A DNA stretch of 64,000 nucleotides. Origin: Paludibacter sp. (GTDB lineage: Bacteria > Bacteroidota > Bacteroidia > Bacteroidales > Paludibacteraceae). The DNA is taken from assembly GCA_031292575.1 (NCBI GenBank), contig JARLGX010000005.1:124001-188000 (forward strand), written 5' to 3'. How positions within the stretch are numbered: position 1 is the stretch's first letter; each line of letters begins with the position of its first letter. The position numbers were made by a program, and so were the translations under genes. Under the pieces are notes generated by a model that saw nothing but the letters and a program-made list of their open reading frames with translations, did no database searches and was not told the DNA's origin. Positions 17,127-26,884 of the stretch are shown in pieces.

Positions 17127-20100
17127 ATGAAAAAGTATAAATTATTCTTCATTTGTATTTTGTTTACTTTGGCAGCAAATCAAATGCCGGCTCAGAACAA
17201 AATTCATTATAGCGGCACAGTACTTTCCAATCCCGCTTACCACGACGGACAGCTATCGCCGGTAATAGGTGTGCACAATATTCAGGTTATGAGGGCTAAC
17301 CGGGAGCATCCCGATGCTTCAAACTGCAATGGCTGGACGTACAATCATCAACCAATGCTGTCTTATTGGAACGGGAAATTTTACCTGGAATATTTAAGTG
17401 ACGAGGTGGGAGAAAGCGTTCCGCCTTCACAAACTTTCTTGCAAACTTCCGCTGATGGATATCACTGGACGAATCCACAGACTTTATTTCCCGAATACAA
17501 AGTTCCCGATGGATATACCAAACCCGAACACCCGGGTGTTTCAAAAAACCTGATAGCCGTTATGCATCAACGCGTTGGATTTTATGTTTCCAAGTCAGGC
17601 AAATTGATTGCAACGGGATATTACGGTGTGGCATTAGACAAAAAAGATGACCCGAACGATGGAAACGGAATAGGACGAGTAGTACGTGAGATTAAAAAAG
17701 ACGGCAAATTTGGACCAATTTATTTTATTCATTACAACCATGCTTTCAATGAAAAAAATACCGATTATCCCTATTTTACCAAAAGCACGGATAAAGAGTT
17801 TAAATTAGCTTGCCAGGAAATTTTAGACAATCCGCTCTACATGATGCAGTGGGTGGAAGAGTCAGATCGTGGTGACAAAATTATCCCATTAAACAAAGAA
17901 TATAAAGCATTTAATTATTATCATTTACCCGATGGGAAAATTGCCTGCCTTTGGAAATTCGCTCTGACTTCCACCAGCGACGACGGCGGCAAAACATGGG
18001 CGCAACCGGTGGAACGTGCTAAAGGTTTTGTAACCAGCAATGCCAAAATCTGGGGTCAACGCCTCACGGATGGAAGTTATGCCACCGTTTACAATCCTTC
18101 GGAATACCGCTGGCCACTGGCCATTTCCACCTCAGCCGACGGGTTGAATTATACCACGCTGAATCTTGTTCATGGCGAAATCACCCCCATGCGTTACGGT
18201 GGAAACTATAAGTCTTACGGTCCGCAATATACCCGTGGCATTCAGGAAGGAAACGGTACACCGCCGGATAAAGACCTGTGGGTAACATACAGCATGAACA
18301 AAGAAGATATGTGGGTTTCGCGCATTCCTGTTCCGGTAAGAATAAATGCAACAGCTCAGGCTAATGATAATTTTGAGAAAAACACTCAAATCTCAGAACT
18401 AACCGACTGGAACATTTATTCTCCACTTTGGGCACCCGTTTCGTTAGAAAAAAAGGATGGAATCAATTGGCTTACACTCTCGGATAAAGATCCATTTGAT
18501 TTTGCCAAAGTTGTCAGGAAAATTCCGGCTACAAAAGAGCTGAAAGTTTCATTCGACATGTTGGCAGATCAAAACAATAAAGGAATTTTCCGCATTGAAT
18601 TTATAGATAATAAAGGGATTGCCTGTTCCCGGTTGGAACTTACCAACGCTGGAGAATTCCGTGCAAAAGGTGGTTCAAGGTTTTCGAACATGATGAAATA
18701 CGAAGCCGAGAAAATTTATCACGTAGAAGCAAAACTTTCGGTAGCCAACCGCAGCATCACTGTTTCAGTTAACGGAAAACAAGTAGGACTTCGCATGTTT
18801 TATGCGCCGGTTCCAAGTATCGAACGGATCGCTTTCAGCACGGGCGAAACAAACGAATTCCCAACTCCCGAAACACCTGCCGACCAAGATTACGACCTGC
18901 CGAATGCAGGCGGACAAGACTCATTGGCTGTTTTCCGTATTGCCAATTTTAAAAGTGAATCGTTAGACAACGATGCTTCCGCTTCTTTCCTTAAATTCGC
19001 CAACTTTAAACATTACGTGGATTATTTCAACGGAATGGAAGATGAAAATATTGTAACTGCCATACCAAACTCGCAGGTAAGTGAATGGATGGAAAAGAAT
19101 ATCCCATTGTTTGAATGTCCGCAACAGAATTTCGAAGAAATGTTTTATTATCGCTGGTGGACATTGCGCAAGCACATTGAAAATACGCCGGTTGGGTACG
19201 CCATGACAGAGTTTTTGGTACATCGCAATTATGCTGATCAATACAATTTAATTTCGAGTGCCTTGGGTCACCACATCTATGAAAGCCGCTGGTTACGCGA
19301 TACAACGTATATGAATCAGGCCATCCGTACTTGGTATCGTGGCAACAATGGTGCTCCAATGAAAAAAATGATGAATTTCAGTTCGTGGAATATCGATGCA
19401 CTTTTCAACCGTTTTTTGGTAACCGGAGATAAAACATATTTACTTGGCTTACTTAAAGACATGGAAGGCGAATATTCCCGTTGGGAAAACACACACCTCC
19501 TGAAAAGCGGACTTTACTGGCAAGGCGATGTTCAGGACGGCATGGAAGAAACCATCAGTGGCGGACGCCATAAACAATTTGCACGCCCAACCATCAACAG
19601 TTACATGTATGGAAATGCCAAAGCTTTGTCAATCATCGAATCGTTGGCAGGAAATGCAGAAGCTTCAAAAAAATATGCTCTCAAAGCAGACACATTGAAA
19701 ATGCTGATTGAAAATAAACTTTGGGATAAAAAATATAATTTCTTCGAAACACTGCGGAAGGATACATTGGCAAATGTGCGCGAAGCAGTTGGCTATTTAC
19801 CCTGGTATTTCAATATGCCTGATGCGGCAAAATATGACAGTGCATGGACCCAGGTTGCCGACGAAAAAGGCTTCTCGGCTCCTTACGGGCTTACAACTGC
19901 CGAACGACGCAGTCCGTTTTTCCGCACGCATGGTGTAGGAAAATGTGAATGGGATGGTGCAGTGTGGCCGTTTGCAACTACACAGACATTGACTGCAATG
20001 GCCAACTTCATGAACAATTATCCGCAAAAAGTAACGAACGACAGTGTGTATTTCAGCCAGTTGGAAAAATTAGTTCAATCGCAATACCACCGAGGGCTTC

Positions 20101-20453
20101 CATACGTGGGCGAATACCTCGACGAAGTGACGGGCTATTGGCTCAAAGGAGACCAGGAACGAAGCCGGTACTACAATCACTCCACTTTCAACGATTTAAT
20201 TATTACCGGTTTGATTGGATTACGTCCCCGAATGGACAACACGCTTGAAATAAACCCACTTCTGCCGAAAGGAAAATGGGATTGGTTTTGCTTAGACAAC
20301 GTTCGTTATCACAATCATAACCTGAGCATTGTGTGGGATAAAGATGGTAGCCGTTATCATGTTGGAAAAGGTTTACGTATATTTGTCGATGGAAAAGAAG
20401 TAGGACATGCAGACACACTTACAAAAGTGGTTTGTAGCGATGTCTTGAAATAA
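17127..20453 (+). CDS. GH143-GH142 bifunctional RG-II enzyme
   Basis: A 1108-residue secreted protein (signal peptide to about 22). Residues ~30-420 form a beta-propeller-like domain with sialidase-like SDDGGKTW near 285, then a LamG-like jelly roll (~430-620), then an (alpha/alpha)6 domain (~640-1108) with GRHKQFARPTINSYMYGNAKAL and CEWDGAVWPFATTQ. Length and architecture match BT1020 of B. thetaiotaomicron, whose N-terminal GH143 releases 2-keto-3-deoxy-lyxo-heptulosaric acid (DHA) and whose C-terminal GH142 removes beta-L-arabinofuranose. Together they dismantle RG-II side chain D. This is the strongest single marker that the locus targets RG-II. It is six bases from the next gene, in one operon. 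Confidence 0.88.
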   Translation: MKKYKLFFICILFTLAANQMPAQNKIHYSGTVLSNPAYHDGQLSPVIGVHNIQVMRANREHPDASNCNGWTYNHQPMLSYWNGKFYLEYLSDEVGESVPPSQTFLQTSADGYHWTNPQTLFPEYKVPDGYTKPEHPGVSKNLIAVMHQRVGFYVSKSGKLIATGYYGVALDKKDDPNDGNGIGRVVREIKKDGKFGPIYFIHYNHAFNEKNTDYPYFTKSTDKEFKLACQEILDNPLYMMQWVEESDRGDKIIPLNKEYKAFNYYHLPDGKIACLWKFALTSTSDDGGKTWAQPVERAKGFVTSNAKIWGQRLTDGSYATVYNPSEYRWPLAISTSADGLNYTTLNLVHGEITPMRYGGNYKSYGPQYTRGIQEGNGTPPDKDLWVTYSMNKEDMWVSRIPVPVRINATAQANDNFEKNTQISELTDWNIYSPLWAPVSLEKKDGINWLTLSDKDPFDFAKVVRKIPATKELKVSFDMLADQNNKGIFRIEFIDNKGIACSRLELTNAGEFRAKGGSRFSNMMKYEAEKIYHVEAKLSVANRSITVSVNGKQVGLRMFYAPVPSIERIAFSTGETNEFPTPETPADQDYDLPNAGGQDSLAVFRIANFKSESLDNDASASFLKFANFKHYVDYFNGMEDENIVTAIPNSQVSEWMEKNIPLFECPQQNFEEMFYYRWWTLRKHIENTPVGYAMTEFLVHRNYADQYNLISSALGHHIYESRWLRDTTYMNQAIRTWYRGNNGAPMKKMMNFSSWNIDALFNRFLVTGDKTYLLGLLKDMEGEYSRWENTHLLKSGLYWQGDVQDGMEETISGGRHKQFARPTINSYMYGNAKALSIIESLAGNAEASKKYALKADTLKMLIENKLWDKKYNFFETLRKDTLANVREAVGYLPWYFNMPDAAKYDSAWTQVADEKGFSAPYGLTTAERRSPFFRTHGVGKCEWDGAVWPFATTQTLTAMANFMNNYPQKVTNDSVYFSQLEKLVQSQYHRGLPYVGEYLDEVTGYWLKGDQERSRYYNHSTFNDLIITGLIGLRPRMDNTLEINPLLPKGKWDWFCLDNVRYHNHNLSIVWDKDGSRYHVGKGLRIFVDGKEVGHADTLTKVVCSDVLK

Positions 20454-20459
20454 TTACAC

Positions 20460-23237
20460 ATGAAAAAACATTTTTTCTTACTATTCCTTCTGTGTTTCTC
20501 AATCGCCTCACAAGCTATTGTAATAACCGGGCTTACCTGCGAAACAGTTGAATCACCTTTGGCAGTGGCAACTCACCATCCGCGGTTCAGCTGGCAAATG
20601 ACGTCGGACGAAAACGGTGCGATGCAAACCTCCTACGAAATTGAAATTGTTTCAATGGAAAATGGAGCTCGCCAACAGGTTTGGAATTCAGGAAAAGTTG
20701 CATCAACACAAAGCCAGCTAATCAGCTATAACGGCAAGCCACTCAGCCCCGTTGTGAGATACCTTTGGCGGGTACGTGTTTGGGACGAGCAAGATAGGGT
20801 TTCGCCCTGGAGTAGCGAAAATGAATTCCGCCTTGCACCCGAACTCAAGTTTCTGAATGCAAAATGGATTGGTGCTATACGTAGTGACAGTGCACACATT
20901 CCGGCAGGAGTTCGCTTTCCAACTTCTGAAATGCGTACTCCTCAATACAACGAAATTTGGAAAAATATCAATACGCTTTCTCAAAAAAGCATTTACCTGC
21001 GAAAACCATTTTATGCTGAAAAACAAATTACAGATGCCACAGCTTATGTGTGTGGGCTGGGTCATTATGAGTTTTCATTGAATGGGGTGAAAGTTGGCGA
21101 TGCTGAATTTGCACCATTTTGGAGCGACTATGACAAAACGGTCTATTACAATACATTTAATATAACCGGTTTGCTGAAAAAGGGTGAAAACGTGGCCGGA
21201 ATTTTGCTTGGCAATGGTTTTTATAACCAACAGGGTGGACGTTACAGCAAGCTGAAAGTTTCGTTTGGCGCTCCTACGCTATTTATCAAAATGATTATCA
21301 ATTATTCAGATGGAACTTCGCAAGAAATCATCTCCGATAAAACGTGGAAATACTCCCTGAGTCCGATTACGTTCAACAGCATTTATGGTGGAGAAGATTA
21401 TGATGCCCGGTTAGAACAAAAGGGGTGGAATATGCTCGGATTTAATGATCAGGACTGGAAACCGGTTGTTTTACAAGATGCCCCGAAAGGCAAACTCACT
21501 CCGCAATTGGCAGCTCCGGTAAAAATAATGGAGTATTACAGCGTTAAATCAAGGGAAAAACTGACTGCCGCCGAATGCGACAGCGCATCACTAAAAACAA
21601 AAAGAAAAATTGATCCTTCAGCTTTTGTCCTTGACATGGGACAGAATCTGGCAGGCTTTCCCGAAATAACCGTTCGAGGTAAAAAAGGCGATAAGATTAC
21701 ACTTGTGGTAGCTGAAGCTTTAACGCCCGAAGGCGCAACAAACCAAAATCAAACCGGCCGTCAGCATTATTACCAATATACGCTGAGAGGCGAAGGCGAT
21801 GAAACCTGGCATCCACAGTTTGCATACTATGGTTTCCGGTACATCCAGGTGGAAGGAGCCGTGATGAAAGGCGATAAAAATCCGAAGAAACTTCCATTAT
21901 TAAAAAATATAAAATCTTGCTTTGTCTATAATTCGGCAACGCCAACATCCACGTTCGAAAGTTCAAACGACATTTTCAACAAAGCACACATTCTAATACA
22001 AAAAGCTGTTGAAAGCAACATGCAGGCTATTTTCACTGATTGTCCGCATCGTGAGAAACTGGGCTGGCTCGAAGAAGTTCACCTCAACGGACCAGGCTTG
22101 ATGTACAATTTCAATCTGGCTGCATTTTTGCCAAAAATCATGCAGGATATGGCCGATGCACAACTTCCAAATGGTATTGTGCCAACCATTGCTCCGCTAT
22201 ACAATATTTTTGGAAACGATAAGGGTTTTGACGAATTTGGCGACTCACCCGAATGGGGAAGCACGTTGAATATCATGCCATGGATGTATTTTGATTTTTA
22301 CGGCGATTCCACATTGATTGTAAATTACTACCAAAACATGCGTCGGTATGTCGATTACCTGACAACGCGTGCCAACAATCATATTTTAGCTTACGGACTC
22401 GGCGACTGGTACGATTATGGAAATTTCCGTGCGGGTTTTTCGCGCAATACGCCCTTACCGTTGGTAGCAACTGATTATTATTACTACGACCTGACGTTAT
22501 TGGTAAAAGCGGCCAAAATGGTAGGTAATAAATTTGACGAAACTTACTATCAGGAGTTAGCTGAAAGAGTTCGTAGGGCAATTAATACCATGTATTTCAA
22601 TACCCAAACCAACCAATACGGCACAGGAAGCCAAACTGCGAATGCCATGGCCGTTTACATGAATATTGTCGACAGGGAAAATCGTCAGGCAGTGCTCAAT
22701 AATCTGGTGAAAGACATCAAAGCACATGGCAACCGCCTTACAACCGGCGATATTGGTAACCGGTATTTATTCCAAACACTGGCAACAAACGGTCTGAATG
22801 ATCTGATGTATACGATGCAAAATCATTACGATGCACCGGGTTATGGGTTCCAGTTGAAATTTGGTGCCACTACGCTCACCGAGCAATGGGATCCTCGCAT
22901 GGGTTCATCCTGGAATCACTTTATGATGGGCCAGATTGACGAATGGTTTTTTGGCTCTTTGGCAGGAATCCAGACTAAAACAACTGCACCCGGATTTCAG
23001 CAGTTGGTTATTCGCCCTGAAGTTGTAGGTGATTTAAAGTTTGTAAGATCATCGTACGAAACCCTTTATGGAAAAGTGTCGGTAGATTGGAAGCGCGATG
23101 GAGATAATTTCACGTTGAAAGTATCGATTCCCGTAAATTGCACGGCCGATGTTTATTTGCCGGGAGAAAAAGAGCCGAAAAGAGTGAAAAGCGGAAATTA
23201 TGCATTTTCGGAAATTCTAAAACAGAACAACAATTAA
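20460..23237 (+). CDS. GH78 alpha-L-rhamnosidase, periplasmic
   Basis: A 925-residue secreted GH78 (signal peptide MKKHFFLLFLLCFSIASQA). An N-terminal fibronectin-like domain (ITGLTCETVESPLAVATHHP) and a carbohydrate-binding beta-sandwich (around 170-330) precede the barrel. The catalytic acid motif reads DCPHREKLGWLEE near residue 527, and a C-terminal sandwich follows. GH78 hydrolyses terminal alpha-L-rhamnose; RG-II offers rhamnose on several chains. It is six bases downstream of the GH143-GH142 gene, and the next gene begins eight bases after its stop, so this is one transcription unit. No T9SS tail, so periplasmic. Confidence 0.92.
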   Translation: MKKHFFLLFLLCFSIASQAIVITGLTCETVESPLAVATHHPRFSWQMTSDENGAMQTSYEIEIVSMENGARQQVWNSGKVASTQSQLISYNGKPLSPVVRYLWRVRVWDEQDRVSPWSSENEFRLAPELKFLNAKWIGAIRSDSAHIPAGVRFPTSEMRTPQYNEIWKNINTLSQKSIYLRKPFYAEKQITDATAYVCGLGHYEFSLNGVKVGDAEFAPFWSDYDKTVYYNTFNITGLLKKGENVAGILLGNGFYNQQGGRYSKLKVSFGAPTLFIKMIINYSDGTSQEIISDKTWKYSLSPITFNSIYGGEDYDARLEQKGWNMLGFNDQDWKPVVLQDAPKGKLTPQLAAPVKIMEYYSVKSREKLTAAECDSASLKTKRKIDPSAFVLDMGQNLAGFPEITVRGKKGDKITLVVAEALTPEGATNQNQTGRQHYYQYTLRGEGDETWHPQFAYYGFRYIQVEGAVMKGDKNPKKLPLLKNIKSCFVYNSATPTSTFESSNDIFNKAHILIQKAVESNMQAIFTDCPHREKLGWLEEVHLNGPGLMYNFNLAAFLPKIMQDMADAQLPNGIVPTIAPLYNIFGNDKGFDEFGDSPEWGSTLNIMPWMYFDFYGDSTLIVNYYQNMRRYVDYLTTRANNHILAYGLGDWYDYGNFRAGFSRNTPLPLVATDYYYYDLTLLVKAAKMVGNKFDETYYQELAERVRRAINTMYFNTQTNQYGTGSQTANAMAVYMNIVDRENRQAVLNNLVKDIKAHGNRLTTGDIGNRYLFQTLATNGLNDLMYTMQNHYDAPGYGFQLKFGATTLTEQWDPRMGSSWNHFMMGQIDEWFFGSLAGIQTKTTAPGFQQLVIRPEVVGDLKFVRSSYETLYGKVSVDWKRDGDNFTLKVSIPVNCTADVYLPGEKEPKRVKSGNYAFSEILKQNNN

Positions 23238-23245
23238 TAACATAT

Positions 23246-24583
23246 ATGAAACGAGCATTTATCATTTTAGTCTCATTATTACAAATCAGTATTTTATCAT
23301 TACATGCCGAGCGCATTGATATGCTTCAGGCAGGAGCAAATCCTGATGGAAAAAAGCTAAATACAATTCTGATTAACAACACCATCAATAAACTGAATGC
23401 CAATGGTGGTGGAACATTATTCTTCCCCGCAGGAAAGTATCTGACCGGAGCCATCAAGTTGAAAAGCAATATCACCATCGAATTAGAAGCCGGTGCAACA
23501 CTTTTGTTTTCCGATAATTTCGACGATTACCTTCCTTTTGTAGAAATGCGACACGAAGGAATTATGATGAAAAGTTTTTCACCGCTCATTTATGCAGTCG
23601 ATGCCGAGAACATTACCATCAAAGGCGAAGGCAAAATTGACGGACAAGGCAAAAAATGGTGGGACGAATTTTTCAGAGTAGCTGCTGATGCAGATAAAAA
23701 TGGGAAACACGATATTAATAAATACCAACCCATGTGGGACAAAGCCAACGATGTAAAAGCATTGTACGCCGAAACCAACCAGGATTATGTTTCGTCCATG
23801 CAACGGCGCTTCTTCCGTCCGCCGTTCATTCAACCCATGCGTTGTAAAAATGTACGGATTGAAGGAATTACCATTGTAAACTCACCGTTTTGGACTGTCA
23901 ATCCAGAGTTTTGCGAAAACGTAACAGTCGATGGTGTTACTATAATTAATCCCCTTTCGCCCAACACTGATGGCATTGATCCCGAATCGTGCCGCTATGT
24001 GCACATTTCCAACTGCCATATTTCGGTGGGCGACGATTGCATCACGCTCAAGAGCGGTCGTGATTTGCAGGCACGTAAACTAAATACTCCCGACGAAAAC
24101 ATTACCATCACCAATTGTACCATGTTGGCCGGTCATGGAGGTGTGGTTATTGGCAGTGAAATGAGTGGAGGAGTGAAAAAAGTGGTTATCAGCAATTGTG
24201 TTTTCGACGGAACTGACCGTGGCATCAGGATAAAATCAACGCGTGGACGTGGTGGAATGGTTGAAGATATACAGGCTGATAATATTGTCATGCGAAATAT
24301 AAAGGAAGAAGCCATTGTGCTCGATCTGAATTACAGCAAAATGCCTGCTGAACCGCTAAGCGAACGTACTCCAATTTTCAGAAATATCAATATCAACAAT
24401 GTTACGGCTTCAAATGTGTTGATCCCCATCCGGATTAACGGACTTGAAGAGTCGCCAATAACCAATGTTACGCTGACGAATGTCAATATTCTGAACAGCA
24501 AACAAAAATCTACTTTCACCAATTGCAAAGACATAAAAATGACAGATGTTTACGTAAACGGAGAAAAGGTAGGAGTAAAATGA
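23246..24583 (+). CDS. GH28 polygalacturonase-like enzyme
   Basis: ATG 23246 is chosen because it begins a signal peptide (MKRAFIILVSLLQISILSLHA) and follows the GH78 stop; the longer frame from 23138 only overlaps GH78. The 445-residue protein has the beta-helix of GH28 with all signature blocks: NTDGID near 239, DDC near 262, GHGGV near 295 and RIK near 327. These carry the catalytic aspartates and substrate-binding His/Arg/Lys. It would hydrolyse the alpha-1,4-galacturonan backbone, probably exo-acting as in periplasmic Bacteroides relatives (inference). Confidence 0.92.
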   Translation: MKRAFIILVSLLQISILSLHAERIDMLQAGANPDGKKLNTILINNTINKLNANGGGTLFFPAGKYLTGAIKLKSNITIELEAGATLLFSDNFDDYLPFVEMRHEGIMMKSFSPLIYAVDAENITIKGEGKIDGQGKKWWDEFFRVAADADKNGKHDINKYQPMWDKANDVKALYAETNQDYVSSMQRRFFRPPFIQPMRCKNVRIEGITIVNSPFWTVNPEFCENVTVDGVTIINPLSPNTDGIDPESCRYVHISNCHISVGDDCITLKSGRDLQARKLNTPDENITITNCTMLAGHGGVVIGSEMSGGVKKVVISNCVFDGTDRGIRIKSTRGRGGMVEDIQADNIVMRNIKEEAIVLDLNYSKMPAEPLSERTPIFRNININNVTASNVLIPIRINGLEESPITNVTLTNVNILNSKQKSTFTNCKDIKMTDVYVNGEKVGVK

Positions 24584-24661
24584 TTTGAGAATTAGAAAAT
24601 TTGGAAATGTAATGCGACATCTATTTATGAAACTATTTAAACATATCAATCCACACGAAAT

Positions 24662-26644
24662 ATGAAAAAGAACTTATTAATTATTTTATTAGCGGGAGTA
24701 TTCGTTACAAATGCCTTCTCCCAGTCTTACGAGACTCAGTTTGCCAAACCACTCGGGCAGGTATTGCAGGAAATTGGCACGCGTTTCAATGTAAAATTAA
24801 AATACAATGTTGATACTGCCGGATTGGTAGTTACGTACGCCGACTTCCGCATTCGTCCTTATTCGGTGGAAGAATCATTGACCAATGTTCTTGCTATCTT
24901 TGATTATAAATTTGTGAAACAGGACGATAAAACGTATAAAATCAAAGCATACGAATATCCACGCCGAACGCCTGAAGATGGAAAGAAAATGCTGACTTAC
25001 CTGAATACATTGTACTCAGATTCGGCACAATGGAATCAACGTAGCGCATGTCTGAAAAAAGAAGTGCGTGAAAAGCTTCAAATCGATCCTATATTAGCCC
25101 AACGAGTTCATGCCAAACCCATCCTTTCGAAAATTCGTAAACACGATGGCTATACCGCTCAGAACTTTGCTATGGAAACGCTACCCGGATTGTATGTCTG
25201 CGGTACCATTTATACCCCTTTGGCAAAGGGTAAACATGCGCTGATTTTATGCCCCAATGGTCATTGGCCCGAAGGGAGATATAACAAAGACGAACAAACT
25301 CGCTTTGGAACACTTGCCTGCATGGGTGCTGTGTGTGTTAGTTACGATCTTTTCGGTTGGGGAGAATCAGAATTGCAGGTTACGGCTATAGCCCATCGCA
25401 CGAGTGTTGCCGAAATCGTTCAACTGATGAATGGTTTGACCATTCTAGACTACATGATTCAGCGCAAAGACATTGATCCGGGACGAGTGGCTTCTAACGG
25501 AGGTTCAGGAGGCGGCACGCAAGTAGTTTTACTCTCGGTGCTCGACAACCGGTTTACTGCCGCATGTCCTACCGTCAGCCTTGCTTCGCATTTCGATGGT
25601 GGATGCCCCTGCGAAAGTGCCATGCCCACTACGTTATCATGTGGTGGAACCAACAACGCTGAATTAATGGCAACATTTGCACCCAAACCGCTTTGTGTCA
25701 TTTCGGATGGAGGCGATTGGACTGCTTCAGTTCCTACATTAGAATTTCCATACCTGAAAAGAATATACGGCTTTTTCAATGCTACCGATAAAGTAACCAA
25801 CGTTCATTTATTAAACGAAAAACACGACTTTGGAATAAATAAAAGAGCAGCTGTTTACAATTTCTTTATCCATACATTCGGTTTAAACAAATCGAAACTT
25901 GATGAATCGAAAGTTACTATCGAGCCGATTAAAGACATGTTGAGCTTTGGAGACAATGGCGAAAAGATGCCTGCCAATGCCATTCGTCAATACAAAGATG
26001 TAGAAAAATATTTCAATAAAAAAGCTGATTCCAAAATCAATTCGGATATAGATGCCGAAAAGCGTGCTGAAGTTTGGACCGATTCACTTAAACTGAACGA
26101 TAAAGCAAAAGAAGCCCGCGTAGAAGCAGTTATTTTTAAACATATCAAAGCCGTACGCGACTGGCATAACGAACATCCTTACACAACAATTCCCGAAGGA
26201 ATTGATCCAATTACCGGCAATCCGTTAAACAAAATCCAGCGTGAAGTCATAGCCAATTCAGCTAAACCAAAATCGATCCACGAAGCACTGATGAACGGAC
26301 TTCGCAAAGACTTGACCGAAGAACAGGTTGAAAAGATATTAGACAAATATACCATTGGTAAAGTGGCCTTTACCATGAAAGGTTATGAGTCAATCGTACC
26401 AAATATCACTGCAAAAGAAAAAGAATACATCCTCGGACAACTAAAACTTGCACGCGAACGAGCAGTGGATTTCAAAAGTATGAAAGACATTTCGGCAATT
26501 TTTGAAATATATAAAAACAATTGCGAGAAATACCTGAATGACAATGGCCGCAACTGGCATCAAATGTACAAGGATTTTGTAACTAAAATCATTGCCGAAA
26601 AGGCAGCCAAGAAAAAAGCGGCAGCATCTACTAATTCAAAGTAA
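24662..26644 (+). CDS. CE19-like pectin methylesterase with STN and DUF3826 domains
   Basis: A 660-residue secreted protein with three parts. Residues ~28-95 (GQVLQEIGTRFNVKLKYNV onward) resemble the STN domain of secretins and TonB receptors. Residues ~105-430 are an alpha/beta-hydrolase with nucleophile elbow NGGSGGG (Ser282) and catalytic-type His388 in NEKHDF. Residues ~460-650 are a helical DUF3826 domain. The hydrolase resembles BT1017 of the B. thetaiotaomicron RG-II locus, founder of pectin methylesterase family CE19. It would demethylate the galacturonan backbone of RG-II oligosaccharides in the periplasm. The STN fusion is unusual. It is last in the enzyme operon and followed by a strong terminator. 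Confidence 0.8.
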   Translation: MKKNLLIILLAGVFVTNAFSQSYETQFAKPLGQVLQEIGTRFNVKLKYNVDTAGLVVTYADFRIRPYSVEESLTNVLAIFDYKFVKQDDKTYKIKAYEYPRRTPEDGKKMLTYLNTLYSDSAQWNQRSACLKKEVREKLQIDPILAQRVHAKPILSKIRKHDGYTAQNFAMETLPGLYVCGTIYTPLAKGKHALILCPNGHWPEGRYNKDEQTRFGTLACMGAVCVSYDLFGWGESELQVTAIAHRTSVAEIVQLMNGLTILDYMIQRKDIDPGRVASNGGSGGGTQVVLLSVLDNRFTAACPTVSLASHFDGGCPCESAMPTTLSCGGTNNAELMATFAPKPLCVISDGGDWTASVPTLEFPYLKRIYGFFNATDKVTNVHLLNEKHDFGINKRAAVYNFFIHTFGLNKSKLDESKVTIEPIKDMLSFGDNGEKMPANAIRQYKDVEKYFNKKADSKINSDIDAEKRAEVWTDSLKLNDKAKEARVEAVIFKHIKAVRDWHNEHPYTTIPEGIDPITGNPLNKIQREVIANSAKPKSIHEALMNGLRKDLTEEQVEKILDKYTIGKVAFTMKGYESIVPNITAKEKEYILGQLKLARERAVDFKSMKDISAIFEIYKNNCEKYLNDNGRNWHQMYKDFVTKIIAEKAAKKKAAASTNSK

Positions 26645-26667
26645 CATAATTATTTATTATATAAGAT

Positions 26668-26706
26668 ATTGGCAGTCTGAATTTGTTTCGGACTGCCAAT
26701 TTTTTA
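26668..26706 (+). terminator. Intrinsic terminator after the CE19-like gene
   Basis: ATTGGCAGTC (26668-26677) pairs with GACTGCCAAT (26691-26700), the stem extending inwards, followed by TTTTTT. It ends the 16,106-26,644 glycosidase operon and isolates the transketolase cluster. Confidence 0.9.
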
Positions 26707-26805
26707 TCATCTAAATTCTTCGAAATAACGGTGTCAACAATGAAAATGAGATTACATTAAATTTTTTAAATTTCATTGGTTTTAGTTATTTTTTATTAAT
26801 GAATT

Positions 26806-26856
26806 TATCTTTGATTCAGCAAACCATCAAACTTCGTTTATTTTCTTTTATTTTTG
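26806..26856 (+). promoter_or_regulatory. Candidate Bacteroidota promoter(s) for the transketolase cluster
   Basis: Two matches to the -7 consensus TAnnTTTG are seen: TATCTTTG at 26806-26813 and TATTTTTG at 26849-26856. The -33 TTTG element is not clear for either. They lie between the upstream terminator and ATG 26885. Confidence 0.4.
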
Positions 26857-26884
26857 TATTCGAAACTATACGAAAATAAATTGT

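Noticed and set aside
23138-23245. Upstream extension of the GH28 gene
   Set aside because: The extra 36 codons overlap GH78 in another frame and would bury the signal peptide; ATG 23246 is a better start.
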